64,000 bases of DNA from UBA1723 sp045629285 (GCA_045629285.1 JAZQQY010000053.1:61850-125849); one strand, 5' to 3'. Positions 33,827 to 42,734 are shown, counted from the first letter of the stretch. A program made the numbers and translations. Notes: generated by a model from the letters alone, not told the origin.

Positions 33827-35866
33827 ATGAAAAAGATTTTACTAGCAACATTGTCGCTTTTGTCGACAACTACCATTTTAGCAGACAATCCGATATTTCA
33901 GACGGATTTTACAGCAGATCCAGCTCCGGTTGTCGTCGGGGATACTGTTTTTGTATTTACATCTCATGACGAGGATGGTGTAGACTACTTCACTATGAAC
34001 CAGTGGAGAGTATTCTCTTCTGTCGACATGATCAATTGGACCGACCGCGGAGTTCCGATCCACAACAGTGATTTCAAATGGGCTGATAAGGATGCCGCTT
34101 GGGCTTCACAGATGGTGCCAAGAGACGGCAAGTATTATTTCTACGTTACTACTACATCCAAAGGTCCGCGTGCCATCGGTGTTGCAGTGGCAGATAATCC
34201 TGCCGGACCATATAAGGATGCCCTTGGCAAACCGCTTGCCGGGCCAAACTGGGATTATATAGACCCTACTGCTTTTATCGACGATGACGGTCAGGCATAC
34301 GCTTATTGGGGAAATCCAAAACTTTATTGGTGTAAGCTGAACAGAGACATGGTGACTATCAACGGTCAGATTCACCAGTCAAATGTTACGGCTGAGTCTG
34401 ACTACAAATATACGGAAGGACCGTGGATTCATAAGCATGACGGTCTTTACTATATGATCTATGCTTCTCACGGTGTGCCGGAGAAAATCTCCTACTCTAC
34501 AAGTAACAGCCCAGAAGGTCCGTGGACTTTCCGTGGAATCATTCAGGAAGGAGGCAATCATAATGAGGTCAACAATTATGCCTTTACAATCCATTCAGGT
34601 GTGATTGATTTCAAAGGTCATGCATACTACTTCTACCACAACCAGAATCTTCGTGGAGAGGAGGGTTACACAGGTGGATTTACTCGTTCGTGTTGTATTG
34701 AGGAGTTCACATACGGAGCCGACGGTTCTATCCCCAAAATTCCAGCGACAAACCTTGGCGTGAAGAATCCGGTAAAGAATCTTGATCCGTATTCAAGAGT
34801 AGAGGCTGAGACAAAGGCATTCTCTCATGGATTGCGTATGGATTACAGCGATAGAAACAATATCTACGTAAAGGGAATTGACAACGGTGATTATATCAAA
34901 GTTCGCTCGGTAGATTTTGGCGACGGCGGTGCATTCAAGTTTGTCGCTTCTGTACGTTGTGCTGCCGGTAAGGGTGGTGTGTTGGAAGTTCACTTGGACA
35001 AAAAAGACGGTGAAAAGGTCGCTTCTGTTGGAGTAGAACCTACTAATAATGCTTGGACTGAAGTTGAAACAGAGGTGTCGGGACTAACCGGTGTTCATGA
35101 TATCTTCTTCACTTTCTTCAGCCAGAATTCAGAGATGTTTGAGTTCGACTACTGGTACTTTGTTGACCAGGCACACAATATTCCTCAGACTCCATTCAAT
35201 GAGACTCCGGCTGATATCCCTGGCAAAATTCAGGCAGAGGAGTACGACCTTGGTGGTTCGGGAAAGGCTTATTACGATGCCGATGGCGTAAATCGTGGAG
35301 CGGCATTCCGTCAGGACGGAGTTGATGTTTACACTACTGATGAACCAAACGGGTTCGCAGTCGGTTATGCTCAGAAAGGCGAGTGGCTTGAATATACAGT
35401 AAATGTCAAGATTAAGGATTATTACAGAATCCGTGCTAGATTGTCGACTGGTAATCCAGATGCCGGAATCAAGTTGTTTCTTGACGGAGAGGAAATTTCC
35501 GATTTTATCCAGACAGCGGATAACGGAGGAGAGTGGGAATCATATCTTTTGGCAGAGACAATGACAACAAAAGAGATGCCAGAAGGTGAACATATTTTGA
35601 AGTTGCAGATCGAAGGTGATTGGATCAATATCGACTGGATCGAATTCCTTGACAAAGACCCTTCAGACTTTGGTGAAATCACAAATGTTGTGGCGTTGGA
35701 TGGAAACTATACAGTCTACTCGGCAGATGGAAAAAATATCGGTGAAATTGTCATTTTTAACGGAATATCTCCAAAAGTGGTTTTGAAGAATAAAGGATAC
35801 GGCAAGGGCGTTTATCTGTTGAAAACGGTTGACGGGAAATCATCTTTGTCAGTAATTGTTGAATAA
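33827..35866 (+). CDS. Glycoside hydrolase family 43 protein with CBM6 modules
   Basis: The 679-residue secreted protein (signal MKKILLATLSLLSTTTILA) has a GH43 five-bladed propeller at residues ~22-320. The three catalytic acids are in place: Asp31 (ADPAPVV, general base), Asp146 (YIDPTAFIDDD, pKa modulator) and Glu197 (YTEGPWI, general acid). GH43 enzymes are mainly alpha-L-arabinofuranosidases, arabinanases or beta-xylosidases. Two CBM6-like modules follow (~325-460, and ~480-625 with IPGKIQAEEYDLGGSGKAYY and INIDWIEF). A short C-terminal segment ends in SADGKNIGE and GKGVYLLKT, resembling a T9SS tail. With its PL11 and GH141-like neighbours, arabinan side chains of RG-I are the likely target. 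Confidence 0.85.
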   Translation: MKKILLATLSLLSTTTILADNPIFQTDFTADPAPVVVGDTVFVFTSHDEDGVDYFTMNQWRVFSSVDMINWTDRGVPIHNSDFKWADKDAAWASQMVPRDGKYYFYVTTTSKGPRAIGVAVADNPAGPYKDALGKPLAGPNWDYIDPTAFIDDDGQAYAYWGNPKLYWCKLNRDMVTINGQIHQSNVTAESDYKYTEGPWIHKHDGLYYMIYASHGVPEKISYSTSNSPEGPWTFRGIIQEGGNHNEVNNYAFTIHSGVIDFKGHAYYFYHNQNLRGEEGYTGGFTRSCCIEEFTYGADGSIPKIPATNLGVKNPVKNLDPYSRVEAETKAFSHGLRMDYSDRNNIYVKGIDNGDYIKVRSVDFGDGGAFKFVASVRCAAGKGGVLEVHLDKKDGEKVASVGVEPTNNAWTEVETEVSGLTGVHDIFFTFFSQNSEMFEFDYWYFVDQAHNIPQTPFNETPADIPGKIQAEEYDLGGSGKAYYDADGVNRGAAFRQDGVDVYTTDEPNGFAVGYAQKGEWLEYTVNVKIKDYYRIRARLSTGNPDAGIKLFLDGEEISDFIQTADNGGEWESYLLAETMTTKEMPEGEHILKLQIEGDWINIDWIEFLDKDPSDFGEITNVVALDGNYTVYSADGKNIGEIVIFNGISPKVVLKNKGYGKGVYLLKTVDGKSSLSVIVE

Positions 35867-35867
35867 T

Positions 35868-35918
35868 GTAGAGATGGGATGTGTCCCGTTTCAAGGAGGA
35901 ACTCCCGTTTCTACATAT
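35868..35918 (+). repeat. GTAGAGA-type hairpin between the GH43 and GH141-like genes
   Basis: GTAGAGATGGGA pairs with TCCCGTTTCTAC (10 of 12) across a long loop. No T tract follows, so it may slow rather than stop transcription. Confidence 0.45.
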
Positions 35919-35979
35919 TGAAGATGTGAATTTTGTATCTCTATAGAAGAACGATTTCAGGAATAAAAGAGAAAAGACG

Positions 35980-38526
35980 ATGAAAAGGAGTATGAATTTG
36001 ATATTGTCGGCATTTTTAGGATGCTGTGCATATAATGCAGATGCTGTGGATTTCCACGTGTCACCTAGCGGAAACGATGCCGCAGAAGGAACTGAGATGG
36101 CTCCGTTCAAAACATTGGAGCAGGCTCAACGTGCGGTGCGCGGCGTAAATAAATCAATGAAGGAGGACATCAATGTCTACTTGCATGAAGGTACTTACCA
36201 GCTTACAAGCACATTGCGACTTTCCAATGCAGATGGAGGATCAAACGGTCACTTCGTAAACTACAAGGCGGCGCCGGGAGAGACTCCGTTGGTGACTGGA
36301 GGCATTCCGGTTTCTGGTTGGGAACTGTTTGATGCTGACAAGAACATTTGGTGTGCAAAAGGTATTGAAACGGGGTTCCGTCAGCTTTACGTGAACGGAA
36401 AGAAAGCAATACGAGCTCGCCATCCAAATGTAAAACCCAACGGCGACCACTTCTTCAACCGTCTAGCCAAGGTTGATACAATGGGTAGAGCGTTCGACGT
36501 CTACACCGACCAGATCAAGAAACTTGAGAAGATCGACAAATCAGAGATTCATGTCATGGTGGCTTGGGCAGATCAGGTTTTGAGAATTCAGGATGTGGAG
36601 TATTACGGAAATACTTGCAAGGTCATACCAAAGGATCCTGAGCGTACTCGTTTGTTCCGTCGTGCATACCCGATGCTAGGAACTGCTTTCATGAGTAATC
36701 CACCGAAACAACAGTGCTACTACCTTGAAAATGATATGTCGCTTCTTGATATGCAGGGAGAGTGGTACCTTGACGAGGACGACAACATTATTTATTACAT
36801 TCCACGTGAAGGTGAGGATATGTCGACAGCAAATGTAGTCGCTCCATATATCGAGACATTGGTTGAGGTTAAGGGAGAGAGTACAAAGAGCAAAGTCGAG
36901 AACCTCACATTCAGCGGAATCGTGTTTGCCCATACAAACTGGCTTCGTCCAAGTCGAGAAGGATTCTTGAATCTTCAGGCTGGACAGTTTGCTGTCAAGG
37001 TTGAGGATAGAGGCTACTTGAAGTCAAACGAGTTTATGCTATGGCATCCTGCTGCTGGAGTCGAAGTTTCAAATGCAAGCCGTGTTAGATTTGAAGATAA
37101 CATCTTCACTCAGATGGCAGCGACAGGTATCGACTTCACTTCTGGAACTAACGACACTCGCATCGAGGGTAACGTCTTTACTGAAATCGGAGGCTCAAGT
37201 ATCTCAATCGGTAAGTTTGCTCCAGATTCATTGACTGAGATCCATAAGGGTTACAATCCTACAGACAAAGATGAAATCTGCACTCGCGACACTGTGAAAA
37301 ACAATTACGTTCACAATACAACCAACGAGATTCAAGGTGGTGTGCCTATCTTGGGTGGTTATCCTCGTTATATTGTGATAGAGCATAATGAAGTGTCGTA
37401 TGCAAACTATAGTGGAATCTCCGTTGGATTCGGTTGGACAAAGGGTACAACTGCGATGGATGGAAACAAGATCAACTACAATGAGATTCACCACATCGCA
37501 CGACTTCTTTGTGACGGTGCGACAATCTACACCCTTTCGAATCAGGGTCAGAAAGGACAGATCATGTACAACTATAGCCACGACGTGAATGGTTCGGATT
37601 GGGCCGACTACTGGACTTGCCCTATCTATCAGGATGAGGGTACAAGTGGATTCGAGATTGCTTACAATGTTTCAAGAAATGCTCCGAAAGGAACTGCTTG
37701 CAACCAGTGTGGTACTAACTACACACACGACAACGACGGATTTGATCAGGGTATAGCAGACCGTGCAGGTATCGAGGATAAGTTTATCGGTATCAAGAGC
37801 AAATCTATTCCATTGCCAGACTTCACAGAGGTTGTGCCACAGGAGCCTTACACTGTAGCCTTTGTGTTGCCTGGAAAAGTAGAGATGGAAGACTACGATA
37901 AGGGAGGACAAGGTTTTGCTTACTACGATAAGGAAGTAGAGAATCAGGGCGAGTGCTATCGTAACGACGGTGTGGATATCGTGACTGTCGACTCTATGGG
38001 TGCGGATAAGGGATATGCGGTCGGTTACACTCAGGAAGGCGAGTGGATGGAGTACACAATAAATGCAGAAAAGAGTGCTGAGTATTTGTACAAGGCACGC
38101 GTTGCAAGTGGATTGGATTTCTCTAGCTTCATGCTATTTGTCGACGGAAAGCAGGTGGCAGACACAGTCAAGATTCCACAGACAGACAGCTGGAATACTT
38201 ACACTGATGTGACAGGTAGGACATCAAAGATCGAGGTTGGTGAGCACATCCTTCGTGTGAAAATCTCCGGTGCATACGCCAATATCGACTGGATTGCATT
38301 CGCAGACACTCAGGATAATCTTGACGAGTTGACTTCCAATATCAATATTTTGTCGGATGAACCTGTCGATGCCATTGTTGTGGATATGATGGGTAAAACT
38401 TTAGCGACAATCGTTGTGGATGGAAGCGTCGACGCTGCTCAGAAAGTAAAGGAACTAGGTCTAGCTTCGGGAGTTTACGCAGTCAAATACAACAACGGCA
38501 AGACTCAGCTTGTTATCGTGAAATAA
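35980..38526 (+). CDS. GH141-like right-handed beta-helix protein with CBM6
   Basis: The 848-residue secreted protein has a signal ending near CCAYNADA. Residues ~25-630 begin VDFHVSPSGNDAAEGTEMAP with FKTLEQAQRAVR, VYLHEGTYQLTSTL and FRQLYVNGKKAIRARHPN. This layout is typical of GH141 enzymes (alpha-L-fucosidases and xylanases are known) and related beta-helix glycosidases. A CBM6 lies at ~635-770 (PGKVEMEDYDKGGQGFAYYD, YANIDWIAFAD), closely resembling the CBM6 of the GH43 neighbour. The C-terminus (VVDMMGKTLATIVV, LASGVYAVKY) looks like a type A sorting tail. The exact activity is uncertain. The family call rests on the N-terminal layout. Confidence 0.72.
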   Translation: MKRSMNLILSAFLGCCAYNADAVDFHVSPSGNDAAEGTEMAPFKTLEQAQRAVRGVNKSMKEDINVYLHEGTYQLTSTLRLSNADGGSNGHFVNYKAAPGETPLVTGGIPVSGWELFDADKNIWCAKGIETGFRQLYVNGKKAIRARHPNVKPNGDHFFNRLAKVDTMGRAFDVYTDQIKKLEKIDKSEIHVMVAWADQVLRIQDVEYYGNTCKVIPKDPERTRLFRRAYPMLGTAFMSNPPKQQCYYLENDMSLLDMQGEWYLDEDDNIIYYIPREGEDMSTANVVAPYIETLVEVKGESTKSKVENLTFSGIVFAHTNWLRPSREGFLNLQAGQFAVKVEDRGYLKSNEFMLWHPAAGVEVSNASRVRFEDNIFTQMAATGIDFTSGTNDTRIEGNVFTEIGGSSISIGKFAPDSLTEIHKGYNPTDKDEICTRDTVKNNYVHNTTNEIQGGVPILGGYPRYIVIEHNEVSYANYSGISVGFGWTKGTTAMDGNKINYNEIHHIARLLCDGATIYTLSNQGQKGQIMYNYSHDVNGSDWADYWTCPIYQDEGTSGFEIAYNVSRNAPKGTACNQCGTNYTHDNDGFDQGIADRAGIEDKFIGIKSKSIPLPDFTEVVPQEPYTVAFVLPGKVEMEDYDKGGQGFAYYDKEVENQGECYRNDGVDIVTVDSMGADKGYAVGYTQEGEWMEYTINAEKSAEYLYKARVASGLDFSSFMLFVDGKQVADTVKIPQTDSWNTYTDVTGRTSKIEVGEHILRVKISGAYANIDWIAFADTQDNLDELTSNINILSDEPVDAIVVDMMGKTLATIVVDGSVDAAQKVKELGLASGVYAVKYNNGKTQLVIVK

Positions 38527-38568
38527 AAAGAATAACATACAGCTTACTACTTACTACTAATTTTGAAG

Positions 38569-38598
38569 AGACGCAGGGAGGAATCCTTGCGTCTTTTT
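38569..38598 (+). terminator. Terminator after the GH141-like gene
   Basis: AGACGCAGGGA pairs with TCCTTGCGTCT with one mismatch, followed by six T residues. It starts with the GAGACG motif. Confidence 0.85.
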
Positions 38599-38712
38599 TG
38601 CGTGTGTCAACCAGAATAATCATTCTGGGCCAATTTCATTTTACTCGTGAAAAATCTAGATATAATACTGTTAAATATGAAAATGTAATTACATTTGTAG
38701 AAAATTACGGCT

Positions 38713-39081
38713 ATGAAAATACTAGGAAATATTGTTTGGTGGATATTCGGTGGCTTGGAAGCCGCAATCTGTTACTTCACAGGTAGTCTTGCGATGGCAG
38801 CGACAATTATCGGCATACCATTCGCTATACAGACATTTAAGCTTGGATTGCTTTCGTTGTGGCCGTTCGGATCGGAGGTGCGTAAGAAAGAGAACGGCTC
38901 AGGTTGTTTGTCGACAGTTTTGAACATCATTTGGGTGTTGACTGGCGGATTTTGGGCATGGTTGTGCCACATCTTCTTCGGTGTGTTGCTTTACATCACA
39001 ATTATCGGAATTCCGTTTGCCAAGCAACATTTCAAGTTGGCAAAGATATCTTTGGCTCCGTTCGGAAAAGAAATTGTATAA
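38713..39081 (+). CDS. YccF domain-containing inner-membrane protein
   Basis: The 122-residue protein carries the two YccF repeats: ILGNIVWWIFGGLEAAICYF then IIGIPFAIQTFKL, and VLNIIWVLTGGFWAWLCH then IIGIPFAKQHFKLAKISLAP. Each has a hydrophobic segment followed by a re-entrant-like IxGIPF motif. YccF proteins are small inner-membrane proteins of unknown function, often next to stress or transport genes. A TACATTTG box (38690-38697) is only 16 nt before the ATG, so the leader would be very short. A strong terminator follows. Confidence 0.85.
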   Translation: MKILGNIVWWIFGGLEAAICYFTGSLAMAATIIGIPFAIQTFKLGLLSLWPFGSEVRKKENGSGCLSTVLNIIWVLTGGFWAWLCHIFFGVLLYITIIGIPFAKQHFKLAKISLAPFGKEIV

Positions 39082-39105
39082 TAGATAAAAATTGATAGTT
39101 ATGAT

Positions 39106-39138
39106 AGCGAGTGTGGCGATGCTTCACTCGCTTTTTTT
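39106..39138 (+). terminator. Terminator after the YccF gene
   Basis: AGCGAGTG (39106-39113) pairs with CACTCGCT (39125-39132), followed by seven T residues. Confidence 0.88.
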
Positions 39139-39253
39139 GTACGAATAGTACAATTGAATGTAGTATTTGTTATATTTGTATCGCAAAAGGAACATTTTTG
39201 TGTTCTAATCAGGATTTGTTGTATACCTAAAATAGGTGAATGCGATAATTTAA

Positions 39254-40477
39254 ATGGTTTTAAGAGTAATCATATCAATTCTTTGCTCAATCCTTTTTGT
39301 GCAGACATCGTTGGCACAAGAAGTGGAGACAAAGAGAGATTCACTTCGTTATAAAGATTTTTGTATCAATCCTCGCAATACTTTTGTTGCGGGTTTGCCG
39401 ATGTTTGCCGCTTCATTTGTAGCTAAAAATTCCGATTTGAATTTTCGAGAGATGAGATTCAACCATCTTCCACATTTCCACAACCGTACCGACGATTTCC
39501 TACAGTTTTCACCGATGGTGGTGATGTTCGGTATGAAAGCGTTTGGTGTGGAGAGTCGCAATTCGTGGGGTAGGATGATTGTTTCGGATGTGTTCAGTGC
39601 GGCTTTGATGGCAGGAGTCGTGAACGGATTGAAACATGGAGTACGCAAGACACGTCCAGATAATTCCAACGATGTATCGTTCCCTTCGGGCCATACGGCT
39701 ACGGCATTTATGTGTGCGACAATGCTCCACCATGAGTACAAGCATCTTTCTCCGTGGGTTAGTATTTGTGGATATACGGCTGCTTCGTGTACTGGAGTGA
39801 TGCGAATGGTGAACAACAAACATTGGTTGAGCGACGTGATGGCTGGAGCAGGTATAGGTATCTTCACTACAGAAATGGGCTATTTGTTGGCAGATCTGAT
39901 ATTCAAGGATAGGGGGTTGAATGTAAAATCTGGAATTTCAAGTGAACTGCCAAAAGATTCAACTCCGTCGTTCATCTCGTTGACATTCGGTGGGGAGGTG
40001 CCGTTGAATGAGTATGAGGTAAGTCCTGAACTTACTATCGGAACATTCCGAGGCGTGAGTGTGGCAGCAGAAGGAGCTTGGTTTTGGAATCATCATCTTG
40101 GGGCAGGATGTAAGTTTTCGGCGGCCAACTTGGCATACGAATTTGATGGTGGCACGGTTGGCTCTAACAAATTCTGTTTTTCAGGAGCTCATGCAGGAAT
40201 CTACTATTCTTTACCGCTTCATGAAAGAATACGATTTGTATGTAAGGTGTTGAACGGATTCACTCAGTATAATGATTTGAAAATACGCAAAAGGGTTACT
40301 GTTAATCCACGTAACGGATATTCGATGGTGACCGGAGTTTCCTTTGCATTTCGCCTTGCCCCACTTTTCAGCTATGTCCTGGGATGCGACTATAATTTCA
40401 TGCCGTCGTATATGAAACAGTTGGAGCAGAGTATGCACGCCCTCAACATCACAGGTGGAGTCAGGGCTGATTTCTAA
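39254..40477 (+). CDS. PAP2-family phosphatase fused to an outer-membrane-type beta-barrel
   Basis: The 407-residue protein has a signal peptide (VIISILCSILFVQTSLAQ). A PAP2 acid-phosphatase domain (~35-225) carries all three motifs: KHGVRKTRPD, SFPSGHTA and the His-containing RMVNNKHWLSDV. PAP2 enzymes dephosphorylate lipid phosphates such as undecaprenyl pyrophosphate, phosphatidic acid or lipid A. Residues ~235-407 are amphipathic beta strands (FISLTFGGEVPLNE, GAHAGIYYSLPL, FSYVLGCDYNFMP) ending in Phe, like an outer-membrane barrel. I infer a barrel-anchored phosphatase acting near the outer membrane, possibly on lipid A. A TATATTTG box is at 39171-39178. Confidence 0.78.
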   Translation: MVLRVIISILCSILFVQTSLAQEVETKRDSLRYKDFCINPRNTFVAGLPMFAASFVAKNSDLNFREMRFNHLPHFHNRTDDFLQFSPMVVMFGMKAFGVESRNSWGRMIVSDVFSAALMAGVVNGLKHGVRKTRPDNSNDVSFPSGHTATAFMCATMLHHEYKHLSPWVSICGYTAASCTGVMRMVNNKHWLSDVMAGAGIGIFTTEMGYLLADLIFKDRGLNVKSGISSELPKDSTPSFISLTFGGEVPLNEYEVSPELTIGTFRGVSVAAEGAWFWNHHLGAGCKFSAANLAYEFDGGTVGSNKFCFSGAHAGIYYSLPLHERIRFVCKVLNGFTQYNDLKIRKRVTVNPRNGYSMVTGVSFAFRLAPLFSYVLGCDYNFMPSYMKQLEQSMHALNITGGVRADF

Positions 40478-40531
40478 GAGCCGGAAAGCTGTTTTTCCCA
40501 CTGCAAATCCGTTTTGAATGAAAACATTTCA

Positions 40532-40539
40532 TATATTTG
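40532..40539 (+). promoter_or_regulatory. Probable -7 box of the rSAM/lipoprotein operon (TATATTTG)
   Basis: Exact TAnnTTTG match 96 nt before the first lipoprotein ATG. The upstream TTTG (40513-40516) is only 15 nt away, closer than usual. Confidence 0.45.
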
Positions 40540-40634
40540 CACCATAAATAGTCTGGAAGGAAATAACTAATGCAAAATTCACTTTGGCTGTTTAGTATGT
40601 GTTCCCTGTATTCAGACGTAGCAAAGTTATTGAT

Positions 40635-41093
40635 ATGATAAGAAAGTCCTTACAATTTGTGTTTAGTATCGTGACATTGGGTTCAGTCGTTCTTGGTATG
40701 AATTCATGTGCAAACGATAATGATGCGGAGTTGCAACCTCATTATGGTATATATAAAGCCGAGGGTTTTGTCATGAACGAAGATGGTGAATTGCTGGATT
40801 CTATCTATATCTACGCTGATGTTTGGCAAAATACGGACATAGACTCAAGTTCTTTCCACTATAGAAGTCAATTGCTAAGCGATGAGGAAGGTTATTTCTC
40901 GCTTTCTCCTAGTTTGTGGCATTATATAGGAGAGTATGAGAAAGTGACGTGGATTGCTGTAGATAGCTCCGGAGTCTATGAAAATGATACTATTACAGTG
41001 AGTGTCAATAAGATTGAAAATGGCGACAGAATGTATTATGAAGGAGCCTATTCAAGTTTAGTCGGCTTTATGCTGAAGAAAAAGAAACTTTAA
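40635..41093 (+). CDS. rSAM-associated putative lipoprotein 1
   Basis: The 152-residue lipoprotein starts at the ATG at 40635; in-frame codons upstream would precede the signal peptide. The signal ends in VVLGMNSC, a loose lipobox like the GFHSC of the next gene. Just after the Cys is ELQPHYGIYKAEGFVMNEDG, a diverged form of the CPYGDYIVEGYVLDE core in paralogue 2. The rest is a carboxypeptidase-regulatory-like beta domain, consistent with TIGR04134-type 'rSAM/lipoprotein system' proteins. It is the first gene of a three-gene cassette. The missing Cys in the core motif suggests that it is a non-modified partner or a diverged substrate. Confidence 0.7.
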   Translation: MIRKSLQFVFSIVTLGSVVLGMNSCANDNDAELQPHYGIYKAEGFVMNEDGELLDSIYIYADVWQNTDIDSSSFHYRSQLLSDEEGYFSLSPSLWHYIGEYEKVTWIAVDSSGVYENDTITVSVNKIENGDRMYYEGAYSSLVGFMLKKKKL

Positions 41094-41110
41094 TTATAAC
41101 ATCAATAGAA

Positions 41111-41524
41111 ATGAAAAACAGAATTTTGCTTTTGGTCAACTCTATGTTGGCATCGATCATGGCACTTTTAGGCTTCCATTCATGTGAAGTTGGTATGGAT
41201 GAGTATGGTTGCCCTTATGGTGATTACATAGTGGAAGGTTACGTTCTAGATGAGTCGGATGCTCCGATTGAAGGAATTGTTGTTGAAACCTACGCAGGCG
41301 AATATCAATTGTCAGAATTAGTTACAGATTCTGAAGGAAAATTTTCAGACAGAAATTCATATATTTCTCCCGGAAACTATAAGCTAGTGGCCAAAGATAC
41401 AGCAGACTTGTATGCTTCGGATACACTCAAGAATGCGCATTTTGTAAAGACCAAGAATGGTGACGGAGATTGGTATGAGGGAGAGTACAAGATCGAGCAT
41501 ACTTTCCATCTGAAGAAGAAATAA
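41111..41524 (+). CDS. rSAM-associated putative lipoprotein 2 (candidate rSAM substrate)
   Basis: The 137-residue lipoprotein has a signal ending in ALLGFHSC. Immediately after it is CEVGMDEYGCPYGDYIVEGY, with a second Cys in a YGCPYGDY core of the kind conserved in TIGR04134 lipoproteins. These occur only beside a dedicated radical SAM enzyme and are presumed to be modified by it. A small beta-sandwich of the carboxypeptidase-regulatory type follows (GYVLDESDAPIEGIVVETYA). It is 17 nt after paralogue 1 and 24 nt before the radical SAM gene. The modification itself is not known. Confidence 0.78.
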   Translation: MKNRILLLVNSMLASIMALLGFHSCEVGMDEYGCPYGDYIVEGYVLDESDAPIEGIVVETYAGEYQLSELVTDSEGKFSDRNSYISPGNYKLVAKDTADLYASDTLKNAHFVKTKNGDGDWYEGEYKIEHTFHLKKK

Positions 41525-41548
41525 TGCTTCACTCTTAATTTTTAATTA

Positions 41549-42622
41549 GTGAAACTATCCATAAAACAGCGTATGGCGTTGGAGTTGGAACGCCAGATTC
41601 GTAATAACAGAAAAAAACTCCATTCCCTTACACAGTTGTTTTGGGAGTGTACATTACGCTGCAATCTCAAATGCAAACATTGTGGAAGCGACTGTAAGGT
41701 GGAGTCGACGCTGCAGGATATGCCGGCAGAGGATTTCTTGTGTGCGATAGATTCCATCACACCCCATGTCGACACTCGTAAACTGATGATAATCTTTTCC
41801 GGAGGAGAACCTTTGATGCGAAAGGATTTGGAAGAGGTAGGCGCTGAACTTCACAAGCGTGAATATCCGTGGGGAATGGTTTCCAACGGAATGTTGCTTA
41901 CTGAGGAACGCTTGAAGAGCCTTCTTGCCGCAGGATTGAGCAGCATCACTATCAGCCTTGACGGAAACGAGGAGGATCACAACTGGATGCGAGGTCATGA
42001 ACTAAGTTTCAAGAATGCTACCAGAGCAATCTCTCTGCTTACACGAGTGAAAGGACTTCCTTGGGATGTGGTCACTTGTGTCAACGGGCGAAATATCAAG
42101 TATCTGCCGCAGTTGAAGGAGATGCTGATCTCCTTGGGAGTGAAGGGCTGGCGTCTGTTTACAATATTTCCAGTCGGACGAGCAAAACAATATCCTGAGT
42201 TTCAGCTTTCCAACGAAGACTTCCGTTATCTTATGGAATTTATCTCGTCGACGCGAGAGGAAGGAAAGATACATGCCAGCTACGGGTGTGAAGGCTTCTT
42301 GGGAGAGTACGAAGGAAAGGTCAGAGACAATCTGTATTTCTGCAATGCTGGAGTCAGCACAGCCTCCATTTTGGTCGACGGGAGTATTTCCGCCTGCACA
42401 AGTATCAGGAGCAAGTTTTATCAAGGAAATATCTATAAGGACGACTTTTGGGATGTGTGGGAAAACAAGTTCCAGAACTATAGATACAGAGATTGGGCAA
42501 AACAAGGAAAGTGTGCCGATTGCGATATGTTCCGCTATTGCGAAGGCAACGGAATGCACCTCCATGATGAAGAAGGAAAATTGTTAGTCTGCCATTATCA
42601 CAGGTTAGACAATAAGTTATAA
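41549..42622 (+). CDS. Radical SAM enzyme of the rSAM/lipoprotein system
   Basis: The 357-residue enzyme starts at GTG 41549; an ATG eight codons in is possible. The [4Fe-4S] cluster motif CNLKCKHC has Cys38, Cys42 and Cys45. FSGGEP follows at about residue 88, then a SAM-binding barrel. A SPASM-like C-terminal Cys cluster follows (YFCNAG, ACTS, GKCADCDMFRYCEGNGMH, CHYH), so auxiliary iron-sulfur clusters are likely. This matches TIGR04133 ('radical SAM enzyme, rSAM/lipoprotein system') from Bacteroidales. It should act in the cytoplasm on the precursor lipoproteins before export. It ends the cassette, followed by a terminator at 42665. Confidence 0.85.
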   Translation: MKLSIKQRMALELERQIRNNRKKLHSLTQLFWECTLRCNLKCKHCGSDCKVESTLQDMPAEDFLCAIDSITPHVDTRKLMIIFSGGEPLMRKDLEEVGAELHKREYPWGMVSNGMLLTEERLKSLLAAGLSSITISLDGNEEDHNWMRGHELSFKNATRAISLLTRVKGLPWDVVTCVNGRNIKYLPQLKEMLISLGVKGWRLFTIFPVGRAKQYPEFQLSNEDFRYLMEFISSTREEGKIHASYGCEGFLGEYEGKVRDNLYFCNAGVSTASILVDGSISACTSIRSKFYQGNIYKDDFWDVWENKFQNYRYRDWAKQGKCADCDMFRYCEGNGMHLHDEEGKLLVCHYHRLDNKL

Positions 42623-42664
42623 ATCTTTTCTTTTTGTAGTATTAATCCTTTATGAAAAAGTGTT

Positions 42665-42699
42665 GGGATTGCATTGTCAGACGCGGTGCAATCCCTTTT
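42665..42699 (+). terminator. Terminator after the rSAM cassette
   Basis: GGGATTGCA (42665-42673) pairs perfectly with TGCAATCCC (42687-42695), followed by TTTT. Confidence 0.82.
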
Positions 42700-42734
42700 C
42701 TTATGCAGTTGAATTGTTAAAAAACGGGTTCGGA

